Origin: Modicisalibacter xianhensis
Lineage (GTDB): Bacteria > Pseudomonadota > Gammaproteobacteria > Pseudomonadales > Halomonadaceae
Reading direction: 5' to 3'
NCBI RefSeq assembly: GCF_900113605.1
Contig: NZ_FOPY01000010.1
Coordinates: forward strand, 62,001 to 126,000
DNA length: 64,000 bases
In this document: positions 29,888 to 38,058 of the stretch, piece by piece
Layout: every line of letters starts with the position of its first letter
How positions within the stretch are numbered: position 1 is the stretch's first letter
Made by a program: the position numbers and the translations under genes
Notes under the pieces: model-generated
The model's input: only the letters and a program-made list of their open reading frames with translations
What the model was told of the DNA's origin: nothing
The model's database searches: none

Positions 29888-31168
29888 ATGCGTCTGACAA
29901 CGATACATCGTAGGTTTGCCGCCATTGCTGCGCCGTTGCTGGCTCTCATGCTTTCGGCATGTGGCAGCGAGAGCGAGCAACAGGCCCAGCAGGGCGGCGG
30001 TCAGCAACAGCAGAAGCCGCCCAGGCCGGCGCAGGTCATGACGGTCGAACTCCGCGATCTGCAGCTCGACAAGAGCTATCCCGCCCTGCTGCGCAGTGAG
30101 CAGCAAGTCACCGTGGTGGCGCGCGTCTCCGGGGTGCTTCAGGAGCGCCATTACGAAGAAGGTGAACAGGTCGACGAGGGCGAGTTGCTGTTCACCATCG
30201 AACAGGCACAGTACGAGGCTGCCGTTCGCCAGCAGCGCGCCGATCTGCAAAGTGCTCGCGCCGAGTTGAATCAGGCGCAGCGCAACCTTGACCGCTACCA
30301 GCGCCTTTACCAGCAGAACTCGGTGAGCCAGCAGCAGCTCGACGAGGCCAGGGCAACTCAGGAAACCGCCCAGGCTGCCGTGGCGCAGGCCCAGGCAGCG
30401 CTCGACCAGGCCCAGCTCGATCTCGACTACACCACCGTGGAAGCCCCGGTGACGGGACAGATCAGCCTGAGTGAAGTCGATGTCGGCAATTACGTTCAGG
30501 AACAGCAGACACTGGCGACCATCACGCCGCTTCAGGTTGTCGAGGCGCGCTTCTCGCTCCCCGAGGACGATGCCGTCGCCTTGCGCTATCAGCGTCGCCA
30601 ACCGGACGCACCCGAAGTGAGCGCCTGGCTACGCGCGCCCACGCTGGCACCGAGCCTGCCGAGCCTGGCCAATCAGGGCATTCGCGGCACCATCGATTAC
30701 CTGGGAGCCAGTGTCGATACCAGCACCAGTACGGTGCAGGCCGAGGCGGTGTTCGATAACCCCGACCAACTCTTCTTGCCGGGCCAGTTCGTGCGTGTGG
30801 CCCTAGAGGGGCTGCAACGGTTCCAGGTGCTGGCCGTGCCTGAAGTCGCCGTGACCGAAGGGCTCAAGGGACCGCAGGTCTACGTGCTCGACGACAACCA
30901 GACCGTCACCAGCCGTTTCGTCGATCTCGGCGAACAGGCCGGAGACTGGCAGATCATCACCGCCAACCTGAAGCCGGGTGAGCGTGTGGTGGTCAGTGCC
31001 ATCGGCAGTCTCAGCCCTGGTGACAAGGTCAAGCCGCAGCCGTTCGATGGTGATCCCGAAGTGACTCAGGAAGCGGACTCGGGACAGGTGCAGGCCGCGA
31101 CTTCGCAAGGCGAGGGTGCGGCACAGGGCGTAAGCACGGCGCAAGGCAGCCAGGGCGACCAAGGATAA
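29888..31168 (+). CDS. acrA: RND efflux periplasmic adaptor subunit (AcrA-like)
   Basis: A 426-residue membrane-fusion protein. The lipoprotein signal ends in LSAC with Cys25 as acylated residue. A Gln-rich linker, the lipoyl half-motifs, a long alpha-helical hairpin (about residues 100-175) and the beta-barrel and membrane-proximal domains follow. It links the inner-membrane pump to an outer-membrane channel. The last 40 residues are a Gln/Ala/Gly-rich disordered tail. acrB follows after 15 bases. Confidence 0.94.
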   Translation: MRLTTIHRRFAAIAAPLLALMLSACGSESEQQAQQGGGQQQQKPPRPAQVMTVELRDLQLDKSYPALLRSEQQVTVVARVSGVLQERHYEEGEQVDEGELLFTIEQAQYEAAVRQQRADLQSARAELNQAQRNLDRYQRLYQQNSVSQQQLDEARATQETAQAAVAQAQAALDQAQLDLDYTTVEAPVTGQISLSEVDVGNYVQEQQTLATITPLQVVEARFSLPEDDAVALRYQRRQPDAPEVSAWLRAPTLAPSLPSLANQGIRGTIDYLGASVDTSTSTVQAEAVFDNPDQLFLPGQFVRVALEGLQRFQVLAVPEVAVTEGLKGPQVYVLDDNQTVTSRFVDLGEQAGDWQIITANLKPGERVVVSAIGSLSPGDKVKPQPFDGDPEVTQEADSGQVQAATSQGEGAAQGVSTAQGSQGDQG

Positions 31169-31183
31169 CGGCGGAGCACACGG

Positions 31184-34100
31184 ATGAACTTTTCCAGCGT
31201 ATTCATCAGGCGCCCGATATTCGCCACGGTCCTCTCGGTGATCATCACCCTGATCGGCCTGATGGCGGCCCGGAGCCTTCCGATCGAACAGTATCCGCAG
31301 GTCGTGCCGCCCAGCGTCAGCATCTCGGCGACCTACCCGGGGGCCGATGCCCAGACCGTATCGGATACCGTGGCGGCGACATTGTCCGAGGAGGTCAACG
31401 GCGTCGACGATATGATCTATCTGACGTCGACCAGTTCCGACGCCGGCACGATGTCGATGCAGGTGTACTTTGCCATCGGCACCGATCCCCAGGTTGCCAC
31501 CATCAACGTCAACAACCGCGTGCAGCGGGCCATGTCGCAGCTGCCCAGCGAAGTGCAGGCCCAGGGCGTCACGGTGGAACAGCGCTCCAATAGCGTCTTG
31601 CTGTTCATTGCCATGACCTCGGAGTCCGGCGAGTACGATTCGCTGTACATCAACAATTACACCAACCTCAATGTCATCGACGAACTCAATCAGTTACCCG
31701 GGGTCGGCCAGGCCCAGGTGCTGGGCAATCAGGAGTTCGCCATGCGGGTCTGGCTCGACCCGGAAAAGCTGTCGTTGTACGACCTGACGCCGGCCGAGGT
31801 CACTTCGGCGATTCGCGCCCAGAACAGCGTCGTTGCCGCCGGCAAGCTGGGGGCCGAGCCGCAGAGCGATCCTACGCCGTATACCTACACGCTGACATCG
31901 CAGGGGCGCTTCGAGGGCGTCGACGAGTTCCGCAACATCCTGTTGCGTACCGACGACGAAGGCGCGTCGCTGCGCCTGAGTGACGTGGCTCGCGTCGAAC
32001 TTGGCCAGAACAGCTATGGTGTGCAGGGTTACGTCAACAATGCCCCTATCGCACCTGTAGCCATCTACCTGCAGCCTGGTGCCAACGCCCTGGAGGTCGC
32101 TGCGGAAGTCAAACAGGCCATGCAGGACCTGAAGGAGCGCTTCCCGGCGGGCCTGGATTACGTGATTCCGTATGACACCACGCTGTTCATCGATGCTTCG
32201 ATCCAGGCGGTGGAGCATACCTTCATCGAGGCGTTGCTGCTGGTCGCGGTGATCGTCTTCCTGTTCCTGCAGAGCTGGCGCTCGACCCTGGTCGCGATGT
32301 CGGTGGTGCCGATTTCGGTGATCGGGACGTTTGCGGGCATGTACTTGCTGGATTTCTCGATCAACCTGCTGTCGCTGTTCGGGATGATTCTGGCCATCGG
32401 CATCGTGGTCGATGACGCCATCGTGGTCATCGAGAACATCGAGCGTATCCTCGACGAGGACGAGAACGCCACGCCGCTGCAGGCCGCCTTTGAGGCCATG
32501 CGCGAGGTGTCCGGGGCGGTCATCGCCACATCGCTGATCATGGCGGCGGTATTCATTCCGGTCGGCTTCATGGGGGGGCTGACAGGGCAGATGTATCAGC
32601 AGTTCGCGATCACCATCGCCATGTCGGTCGCCATCTCGGCCGTCGTGGCGCTCTCCTTCACGCCGGCGATCAGCGCGATCTTTCTCAAGAACAAGTCGCG
32701 CATGCATCAGTCGCGTGTGGTACGTGCCATCAAGAAGCCTTTCGACTGGTTCAACAAGGGCTTCGAGAAGGTGACCGACTTCTTCATGGCGGTGACGAAT
32801 TTCCTGATTCGCCACCTGATGATCATGCTGGCCCTGTTCGTGGCGACTTGCGTGGCATCCTGGTGGGTCTATGAGCGCCTTCCCGGTGGTCTGATTCCTG
32901 CCACTGACCAGGGCGTGGCCATCGCCTCGATCAACCTGCCCGCGGGCGCTTCGCTGGCGCGCACGGATGAGTACGTGCACGAACTGACCGAACTCATCCA
33001 GGCTGAGATCCCGGCGGTGGAATACGTGACCGGGATCGCCGGTTTCGACCTGTTGTCCGGCGCGGCAAACACCGCCAAGGCAACCATGTTCATCACCATG
33101 AAGCCCTGGGAGCAACGCGACATTTCGGTGGATGACCTGACTGGCAAGATCATGCAGCTCGGGGCTCAGGTGCCGGGAGGCAAGGCCATGGCCTTCAACG
33201 TGCCGCCGATCCAAGGACTGTCGCCGACCGGCGGGTTCACCGGCTATTTGCAGTCGTTCGGGGGCGATTCGCCACAGGAGCTTTACCAGGCCTCGCTCAA
33301 GGTCATGCAGGCAGCCAACCAGCGTCCCGAGCTTGCCCAGGTGTTCACCACGCTCAATGTCAGCGTGCCGACCTACCGGCTGACGGTGGACGAGGACAAG
33401 GTACGCAGTCTGGGCGTGAGTCTCAGCGATTTGAACACCACGCTGTCGAGCACGTTCGGTAATGCCTTCGTCAACTACTTCACACGCTTTAGCCGCAATT
33501 TCCAGGTCTATGTCCAGTCCGAGGACGAATTCCGGCGTTCTCCGGATGATCTGGCCAACGTCTACGTGCGGGGTGGCGACGGGCAGCGGATACCGCTGTC
33601 AGCCCTGGTGTCGATCGAGCGCGATCATGCGCCCTCGGTACTCAACCGCTATAACGTCTACCCGGCGGCCCAGTTCCAGGGCAGCCCAGCGCCGGGATAC
33701 AGCTCTGGCGAGGCGGTCGAGGCGATGCAGCAGGTCGTCCAGGAAACGCTTGGTGGTCAATACGCCATGGGCTGGACGGGCGAGGCTTATCAGCAGCTCA
33801 ATGTGGGAACGGCCGCGACCCTGGCGCTGACCTTCGGCATCGTGATGATGTTCCTGATCCTGGCAGCCCAGTACGAGAGCTGGACGTTGCCACTGGCAGT
33901 GGTAACCGCGACGCCATTCGCTTTCCTGGGTGCCATCCTGGCGGTTTTTCTGCGCGACATGTCGACCAGTGTCTACCTGCAGATCGGATTGCTGGTGGTG
34001 GTCGGCCTGGCGGCCAAGAATGCCATCCTGATCGTCGAGTTCGCCGAGCAGCAGCGAGCCCAGGCCGGCAAATCGATCATCGAGGCGGCACAGATTGCAG

Positions 34101-34384
34101 CCCGTCAGCGCTTCCGCCCGATCGTCATGACGTCGCTGGCCTTCATCGGTGGTACCTTGCCACTGGCGCTGGCCACCGGAGCGAGCGCGGCGAGCCGTAA
34201 CCAGATCGGGACTCCCGTGGTGGGCGGCATGATCACGATAACAGTACTGGCCAGCGTCTTCGTGCCGGCGGCCTATGTACTGATCATGCAGGTCCAGGGC
34301 TGGCTGTCCGCCAAGCTGGGAGGGGACAAGCGTCGTCGCGAAGGCGAAAGAGAAGAGAGCGAACCCCAACAGTCGGCTGGCTGA
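31184..34384 (+). CDS. acrB: RND multidrug efflux pump, HAE-1 family (AcrB-like)
   Basis: A 1066-residue inner-membrane proton-driven drug exporter. It starts with the hallmark FIRRPIFATVLSVIITLIG. The proton-relay residues are Asp410-Asp411 (GIVVDDAIVVIEN) and Lys945 (AAKNAILIVEF), matching D407/D408/K940 of E. coli AcrB. Length and the two large periplasmic loops are normal. No outer-membrane channel gene follows, so the pump must use a TolC-like protein encoded elsewhere. Confidence 0.96.
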   Translation: MNFSSVFIRRPIFATVLSVIITLIGLMAARSLPIEQYPQVVPPSVSISATYPGADAQTVSDTVAATLSEEVNGVDDMIYLTSTSSDAGTMSMQVYFAIGTDPQVATINVNNRVQRAMSQLPSEVQAQGVTVEQRSNSVLLFIAMTSESGEYDSLYINNYTNLNVIDELNQLPGVGQAQVLGNQEFAMRVWLDPEKLSLYDLTPAEVTSAIRAQNSVVAAGKLGAEPQSDPTPYTYTLTSQGRFEGVDEFRNILLRTDDEGASLRLSDVARVELGQNSYGVQGYVNNAPIAPVAIYLQPGANALEVAAEVKQAMQDLKERFPAGLDYVIPYDTTLFIDASIQAVEHTFIEALLLVAVIVFLFLQSWRSTLVAMSVVPISVIGTFAGMYLLDFSINLLSLFGMILAIGIVVDDAIVVIENIERILDEDENATPLQAAFEAMREVSGAVIATSLIMAAVFIPVGFMGGLTGQMYQQFAITIAMSVAISAVVALSFTPAISAIFLKNKSRMHQSRVVRAIKKPFDWFNKGFEKVTDFFMAVTNFLIRHLMIMLALFVATCVASWWVYERLPGGLIPATDQGVAIASINLPAGASLARTDEYVHELTELIQAEIPAVEYVTGIAGFDLLSGAANTAKATMFITMKPWEQRDISVDDLTGKIMQLGAQVPGGKAMAFNVPPIQGLSPTGGFTGYLQSFGGDSPQELYQASLKVMQAANQRPELAQVFTTLNVSVPTYRLTVDEDKVRSLGVSLSDLNTTLSSTFGNAFVNYFTRFSRNFQVYVQSEDEFRRSPDDLANVYVRGGDGQRIPLSALVSIERDHAPSVLNRYNVYPAAQFQGSPAPGYSSGEAVEAMQQVVQETLGGQYAMGWTGEAYQQLNVGTAATLALTFGIVMMFLILAAQYESWTLPLAVVTATPFAFLGAILAVFLRDMSTSVYLQIGLLVVVGLAAKNAILIVEFAEQQRAQAGKSIIEAAQIAARQRFRPIVMTSLAFIGGTLPLALATGASAASRNQIGTPVVGGMITITVLASVFVPAAYVLIMQVQGWLSAKLGGDKRRREGEREESEPQQSAG

Positions 34385-34422
34385 TTTCCGGGGCTAGTTT
34401 TTGCCTGCTTTTCCTTGCCTGC

Positions 34423-34453
34423 AGCGCCGCCACGTTTGTGGCGGCGCTTTGCG
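34423..34453 (+). terminator. Rho-independent terminator of acrAB
   Basis: An 11-bp perfect GC-rich stem (34423-34433 with 34438-34448) closes a GTTT loop and is followed by TTTGCGTTT. It is 38 bases downstream of the acrB stop. Confidence 0.85.
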
Positions 34454-34969
34454 TTTGCCCGGCTGGTGGCCTGGATGAGCCTTCTCGGTCTTTTGGCATG
34501 GGAGGGGGATTCCTTGACCATCCCTTGACCATCGTCAAGGTAGGTATTTTTAACGAAGCATATGAACTTCCCCACAGACGAAAGTCTGCCGTAGTCTATG
34601 CTTGGTCAGGAAATGAAAGCGCTAGATGTTACTGAACGGTTAATCGCACACTGTCTTTTATTACAGATGAATCCATTTCGTTAGGTGCTTTGACCGCAGG
34701 GCGATGTGTGACTTATACATCCTTCAGTGATAGTGGTTTATGGTGGGTTCGCCTGCGAGCCGTGAATGACCGGATAGTGTTGGCGGAAGATTGAGTTCGG
34801 TTTGCTGAAACAAAATATATAAATAAGAAAAGCAAGATTTGGCACGCGCAGCATTCGCCTTCCAGGGACAAGGAGGACGAATAAAGGATTGCTTGAGGGT
34901 AGTGCGGAACAATTATCGAACCCTGATTCCAGGGTTCATCACCATGTGAATCGAGCAGGGAGGTCGAAC
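34454..34969. other. Gene-free leader/promoter interval of the glucan-trehalose operon
   Basis: This 516-bp interval contains no convincing gene. Its right part (about 34590-34880) is AT-rich compared with the flanking genes, with an AAATATATAAATAAG run at 34813-34827. It holds the 34512-34553 repeat/promoter cluster described separately. A second possible promoter uses TTGAGT at 34791-34796 with the AT-rich run as -10 region, but its spacing (19 or more) is long. It separates the acrAB terminator from glgA and should contain the operon's main promoter. Confidence 0.5.
34512..34553 (+). promoter_or_regulatory. Tandem and inverted TTGAC repeats with a possible promoter
   Basis: The 11-mer CCTTGACCATC occurs twice in direct tandem (34512-34522, 34523-34533) and is followed at once by GTCAAGG, which forms a perfect 7-bp inverted repeat with the second copy. 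The second TTGACC could act as a -35 box with TTTTAA at 34548-34553 as -10 after 17 bp. This may be a promoter with overlapping regulator sites, or a weak hairpin terminator before ATTTTTAA. Confidence 0.4.
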
Positions 34970-36553
34970 ATGGGAAGTGTGGCATTGCATGGTGTTTCTT
35001 CGACTCAGGGTATGACTCCGGTCCGATACGTCTCGGACAAGGTCGTTCCTCACTTGCGTCCAGCAGGGAACGACCCGGTTGCCAGGGATGGCGACGATAG
35101 CTTTCGTATCCTTTTCGTGACGCCCGAAATCGCTGACTTCGTCAAGGTCGGCGGGCTGGGCGACGTGTCGTCGGCCCTGCCGAGGGCGCTGGCGTCGCGG
35201 CACGACGTACGGATCCTGATTCCCGCCTACCGGGAAATGATCGCCTCCGATCACGAGATCGAGATCCTGGGCAAGTTGCCCGGCCATGCCGAGATTCCCG
35301 CCTGCGAACTGGGCAAGATCACCTGCAGCGACGGTCTGGTCATCTATCTGCTGGTCTGTCCCGAGCTCTTCGAGCGCGAGGGCAATCCCTACTGCGACGA
35401 GACCGGTATCGGCTGGGAAGACAACGACATTCGCTTTGCGCGCCTGTCGCTGGCTGCCGCCCAGCTTGCCAGCGGTCGGGCCGGTCTCGACTGGCAGCCC
35501 GAACTGCTGCATCTCAACGACTGGACCTGTGGCCTGGCCGCCGGTTACCTGCATTGGTGGGGCATCGAGGTGCCCAGTATCTTCACCATTCATAACCTGG
35601 CCTATCAGGGGCTGTACGACATGTCGCGCTGCCAAGCGCTGGGCGTGCCGGCCTCGGCCTTCAACATGCATGAAGTCGAGTACTTCGGCCAGCTGTCGTT
35701 CATGAAGGCCGGCCTGGTGTATGGCTCGCATATCACCACGGTGAGCGCCACCTATGCCCGCGAGATCACCACGCCCCAGTTCGGTTGCGGCCTCAATGGC
35801 CTGCTGGATCAGCGTGCCGCCAAGGGCGAGTTGAGCGGCATTCCCAACGGCATCGACGACTCCTGGGATCCGCGTACCGACACCCATCTTGCCCAGGCCT
35901 TCGCCATGAACGACTGGCGCGGCAAGCGGGCCAATGCCGAGCACGTGCGTCGCCTGTTCGGGTTGGGTGTGAGCAGCGGCCCGCTGTTTGCGGTGGTCTC
36001 GCGCCTGGTTCACCAGAAGGGGCTGGACCTGACCATCGGGGCTGCGGAATCCATCGTGCGCGCCGGCGGACAGATCGTGTTCATCGGACGCGGCGAGATG
36101 CCGGTGGAAAAGGCGCTGCGCAACCTGGCGGCCCGGTTCCCGGGGGCCATAGGCGTCAACATCGGCTTCGACGAGGGCGAGGCGCGTTGCATGTACGCCG
36201 GCAGCGACTTCCTGCTCATGCCTTCGCGCTTCGAGCCGTGCGGGCTGAGTCAGATGTACGCCCAGCGCTTCGGGTCGTTGCCGATCGCTCACCGTACCGG
36301 CGGCCTGGCCGACACCATCGAGGATGGCGTCACCGGTTTCCTGTTCGACGAGATGACGCTGGAGAGCTACATCCACGCCATCCAGCGTGCCATCACCGTA
36401 TTCCGTGCCACCGACCTGTTCTATGCCATGCGCCGCGCGGCCATGGCCGGGCGTTACCACTGGCGACAGTCGATCGAGCCCTACAGCCAATTGTACCGCA
36501 CGGTTGTGCGCGGCAGTGAGACCCCGCACGCCGCTCTCGCTGCCGCGCGTTGA
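34970..36553 (+). CDS. glgA: Glycogen synthase GlgA
   Basis: Transfers glucose from ADP-glucose to the growing alpha-1,4-glucan (GT5 family). The 527-residue product has KVGGLGDV near the N-terminus, IHNLAYQG, and the C-terminal SRFEPCGLSQMYAQRFG and RTGGLADT motifs. The ATG is chosen for AGGGAGGT 7 bases upstream. It adds about 42 residues before the point where GlgA proteins normally start (ILFVTPE). It is the first gene of the operon. No glgC (ADP-glucose pyrophosphorylase) is present in this window. Confidence 0.95.
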   Translation: MGSVALHGVSSTQGMTPVRYVSDKVVPHLRPAGNDPVARDGDDSFRILFVTPEIADFVKVGGLGDVSSALPRALASRHDVRILIPAYREMIASDHEIEILGKLPGHAEIPACELGKITCSDGLVIYLLVCPELFEREGNPYCDETGIGWEDNDIRFARLSLAAAQLASGRAGLDWQPELLHLNDWTCGLAAGYLHWWGIEVPSIFTIHNLAYQGLYDMSRCQALGVPASAFNMHEVEYFGQLSFMKAGLVYGSHITTVSATYAREITTPQFGCGLNGLLDQRAAKGELSGIPNGIDDSWDPRTDTHLAQAFAMNDWRGKRANAEHVRRLFGLGVSSGPLFAVVSRLVHQKGLDLTIGAAESIVRAGGQIVFIGRGEMPVEKALRNLAARFPGAIGVNIGFDEGEARCMYAGSDFLLMPSRFEPCGLSQMYAQRFGSLPIAHRTGGLADTIEDGVTGFLFDEMTLESYIHAIQRAITVFRATDLFYAMRRAAMAGRYHWRQSIEPYSQLYRTVVRGSETPHAALAAAR

Positions 36554-36582
36554 CTTGGCCGGTTCGGGCCGCTCCCGTCTGC

Positions 36583-36606
36583 CATGCCGGGTGACGGCCC
36601 GGCATG
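36583..36606 (+). other. Intercistronic hairpin between glgA and the pseudoenzyme gene
   Basis: CATGCCGGG (36583-36591) and CCCGGCATG (36598-36606) form a perfect 9-bp stem with a 6-base loop in the 77-bp gap. There is no T-run, so it is more likely an mRNA processing or stability element or partial attenuator than a full terminator. Confidence 0.55.
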
Positions 36607-36630
36607 CTTCACATGACAAGGATGGTAACC

Positions 36631-38058
36631 ATGACCAGCCATTTTTCCCTCCGGTCGCCGTTGCCGTCTTCCGGAGCGACGCTGCAGGACACGGTCAGTG
36701 CGTGGTGGACCGCCCTGGAAGGGCATGTCGCCAGCGAGCATGCGCAGATGCACGAGGGGCAGCGAGGCGCCTGGCAGGGCTGCCTGGCCTCGCACCGTTG
36801 GCAAGATGCCGTGTGGATGCGGCAACGTCGCCGCGAGGACCCGTTGCTCTATCCCCTGTCGATCTATCGGCTCGATCCGCACGCCTGGCGTCATGACACA
36901 GCGGGAAACCCGTTGGGCTGGGAAGCCCTGGCCTCCCGGCTGGTGCCCTATGCCGCCGACCTGGGGTTTACGCATGTCGAGGTCAGGCATGTGGCCGAGG
37001 CGGATGCCGGCGTAGCCTTCGCCCGGTTCGTCGAGGCCTGCCATGTCGGCGGTCTCGGCGTGATCGTCGAATGGCCACTGGCCTTTCCGCAGGCGGATCT
37101 GGACGCGCCGACCTCGCTTGCGTTGGCGCATGACTGGCTCGAATTGCTGCATATCGATGGGTTGCGCCTCAAGCCGGCCTCGCCTGAGAGTGATGGCGCC
37201 GCTCTGGGGCGTTTCATGGACGCCCTGGTGGCCCAGGTCCCGGACGTCCTGCTGTTCGTCGACGATCACGATGCCGACGCGGCACCGGTCGCGGCGCGCG
37301 CCCTGGCGCTCAACACCCATTGGTCGCGGGCCACGCAGGCCTACCTGAGCGAGCCGCCCGAGGTGCGCGGTCACCATCATCATCGCCTGGTCGAGGGTCT
37401 GGCCAGCGCCTTCGAATCGCATTTCGTGCTGCCGCTGATCGACGAGCAGTCCGATGATGGCGATGCAACCTGGCTGGGACGCATGGCCGGCGATACTTGG
37501 CAGCGCTTTGCCAACCTGCGTGCCGGGCTCGGCTTCATGTGGGCGCATCCGGGCAAGAAGCTGGTCGGCATGGGCACCGAGTTCGCGCATGGCCAGGGCT
37601 GGCGCCCGGCCGGCGAGCTCGACTGGTCGCTGCTCGACGATCCCTGCCATGCCGGCATGTTGCGCCTGGTCGCCGATCTCAACCGCCTCTATGGCAACGA
37701 ACCGGCCCTGCATTACTTCGACTGCCAGCCGGAAGGCTTCGCCTGGGTCGTCGGTGACGACAGCGCCAACAGCGTGATCGCCTTCCTGCGCTACGGGCCC
37801 GAGGGCACGGCACCACTGCTGGCGATTGCCAATTTCACGCCCCATGTCCTGTCCGGCTACCGCCTGGGGGTGCCGGCGCTGGGGACATGGTACGAGGTGC
37901 TCAATACCGATAGTACATTCTATGGTGGCTCGAACGTCGGCAATGCGCATGGCGTCAGGGCGCAATTGTCGCCCAGCCATGGCTATCCGGCCTCGCTGGA
38001 GTTGACCTTGCCGCCATTGGCCACACTGCTGCTGAGACAAGGAGACTGGCCCGCATGA
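36631..38058 (+). CDS. GlgB-derived pseudoenzyme, catalytic residues lost
   Basis: A 475-residue protein clearly related to the GlgB of the same operon (53307-55535). Shared segments include [79 protein letters not shown] and the full beta-sandwich end. The CBM48 part of GlgB is missing and the barrel is shortened. Against GlgB D422, E475 and the H542-D543 pair, it has Lys181, Asp211 and Asp271-Glu272, so it should not branch or hydrolyse glucan. The frame is intact with normal codon use and overlaps treZ by 4 bases, so it is not a decaying pseudogene. The start has AAGGA upstream. A structural or regulatory role is inferred. Confidence 0.85.
   Translation: MTSHFSLRSPLPSSGATLQDTVSAWWTALEGHVASEHAQMHEGQRGAWQGCLASHRWQDAVWMRQRRREDPLLYPLSIYRLDPHAWRHDTAGNPLGWEALASRLVPYAADLGFTHVEVRHVAEADAGVAFARFVEACHVGGLGVIVEWPLAFPQADLDAPTSLALAHDWLELLHIDGLRLKPASPESDGAALGRFMDALVAQVPDVLLFVDDHDADAAPVAARALALNTHWSRATQAYLSEPPEVRGHHHHRLVEGLASAFESHFVLPLIDEQSDDGDATWLGRMAGDTWQRFANLRAGLGFMWAHPGKKLVGMGTEFAHGQGWRPAGELDWSLLDDPCHAGMLRLVADLNRLYGNEPALHYFDCQPEGFAWVVGDDSANSVIAFLRYGPEGTAPLLAIANFTPHVLSGYRLGVPALGTWYEVLNTDSTFYGGSNVGNAHGVRAQLSPSHGYPASLELTLPPLATLLLRQGDWPA

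Noticed and set aside
31694-33214. 506-codon open frame antisense to acrB
   Set aside because: His/Arg/Asp-rich translation typical of reverse-strand reading of a GC-rich gene; acrB is complete.
34913-36619. 568-codon open frame antisense to glgA
   Set aside because: It mirrors the codon structure of glgA, has no recognisable domain and no ribosome binding site. Long antisense frames are expected in GC-rich genes.
36631-38058. Treating the GlgB-like gene as a decaying pseudogene or a functional amylase
   Set aside because: The frame is intact, coupled to treZ and keeps strong fold conservation, so decay is unlikely; all catalytic positions are substituted, so amylase or branching activity is also unlikely.
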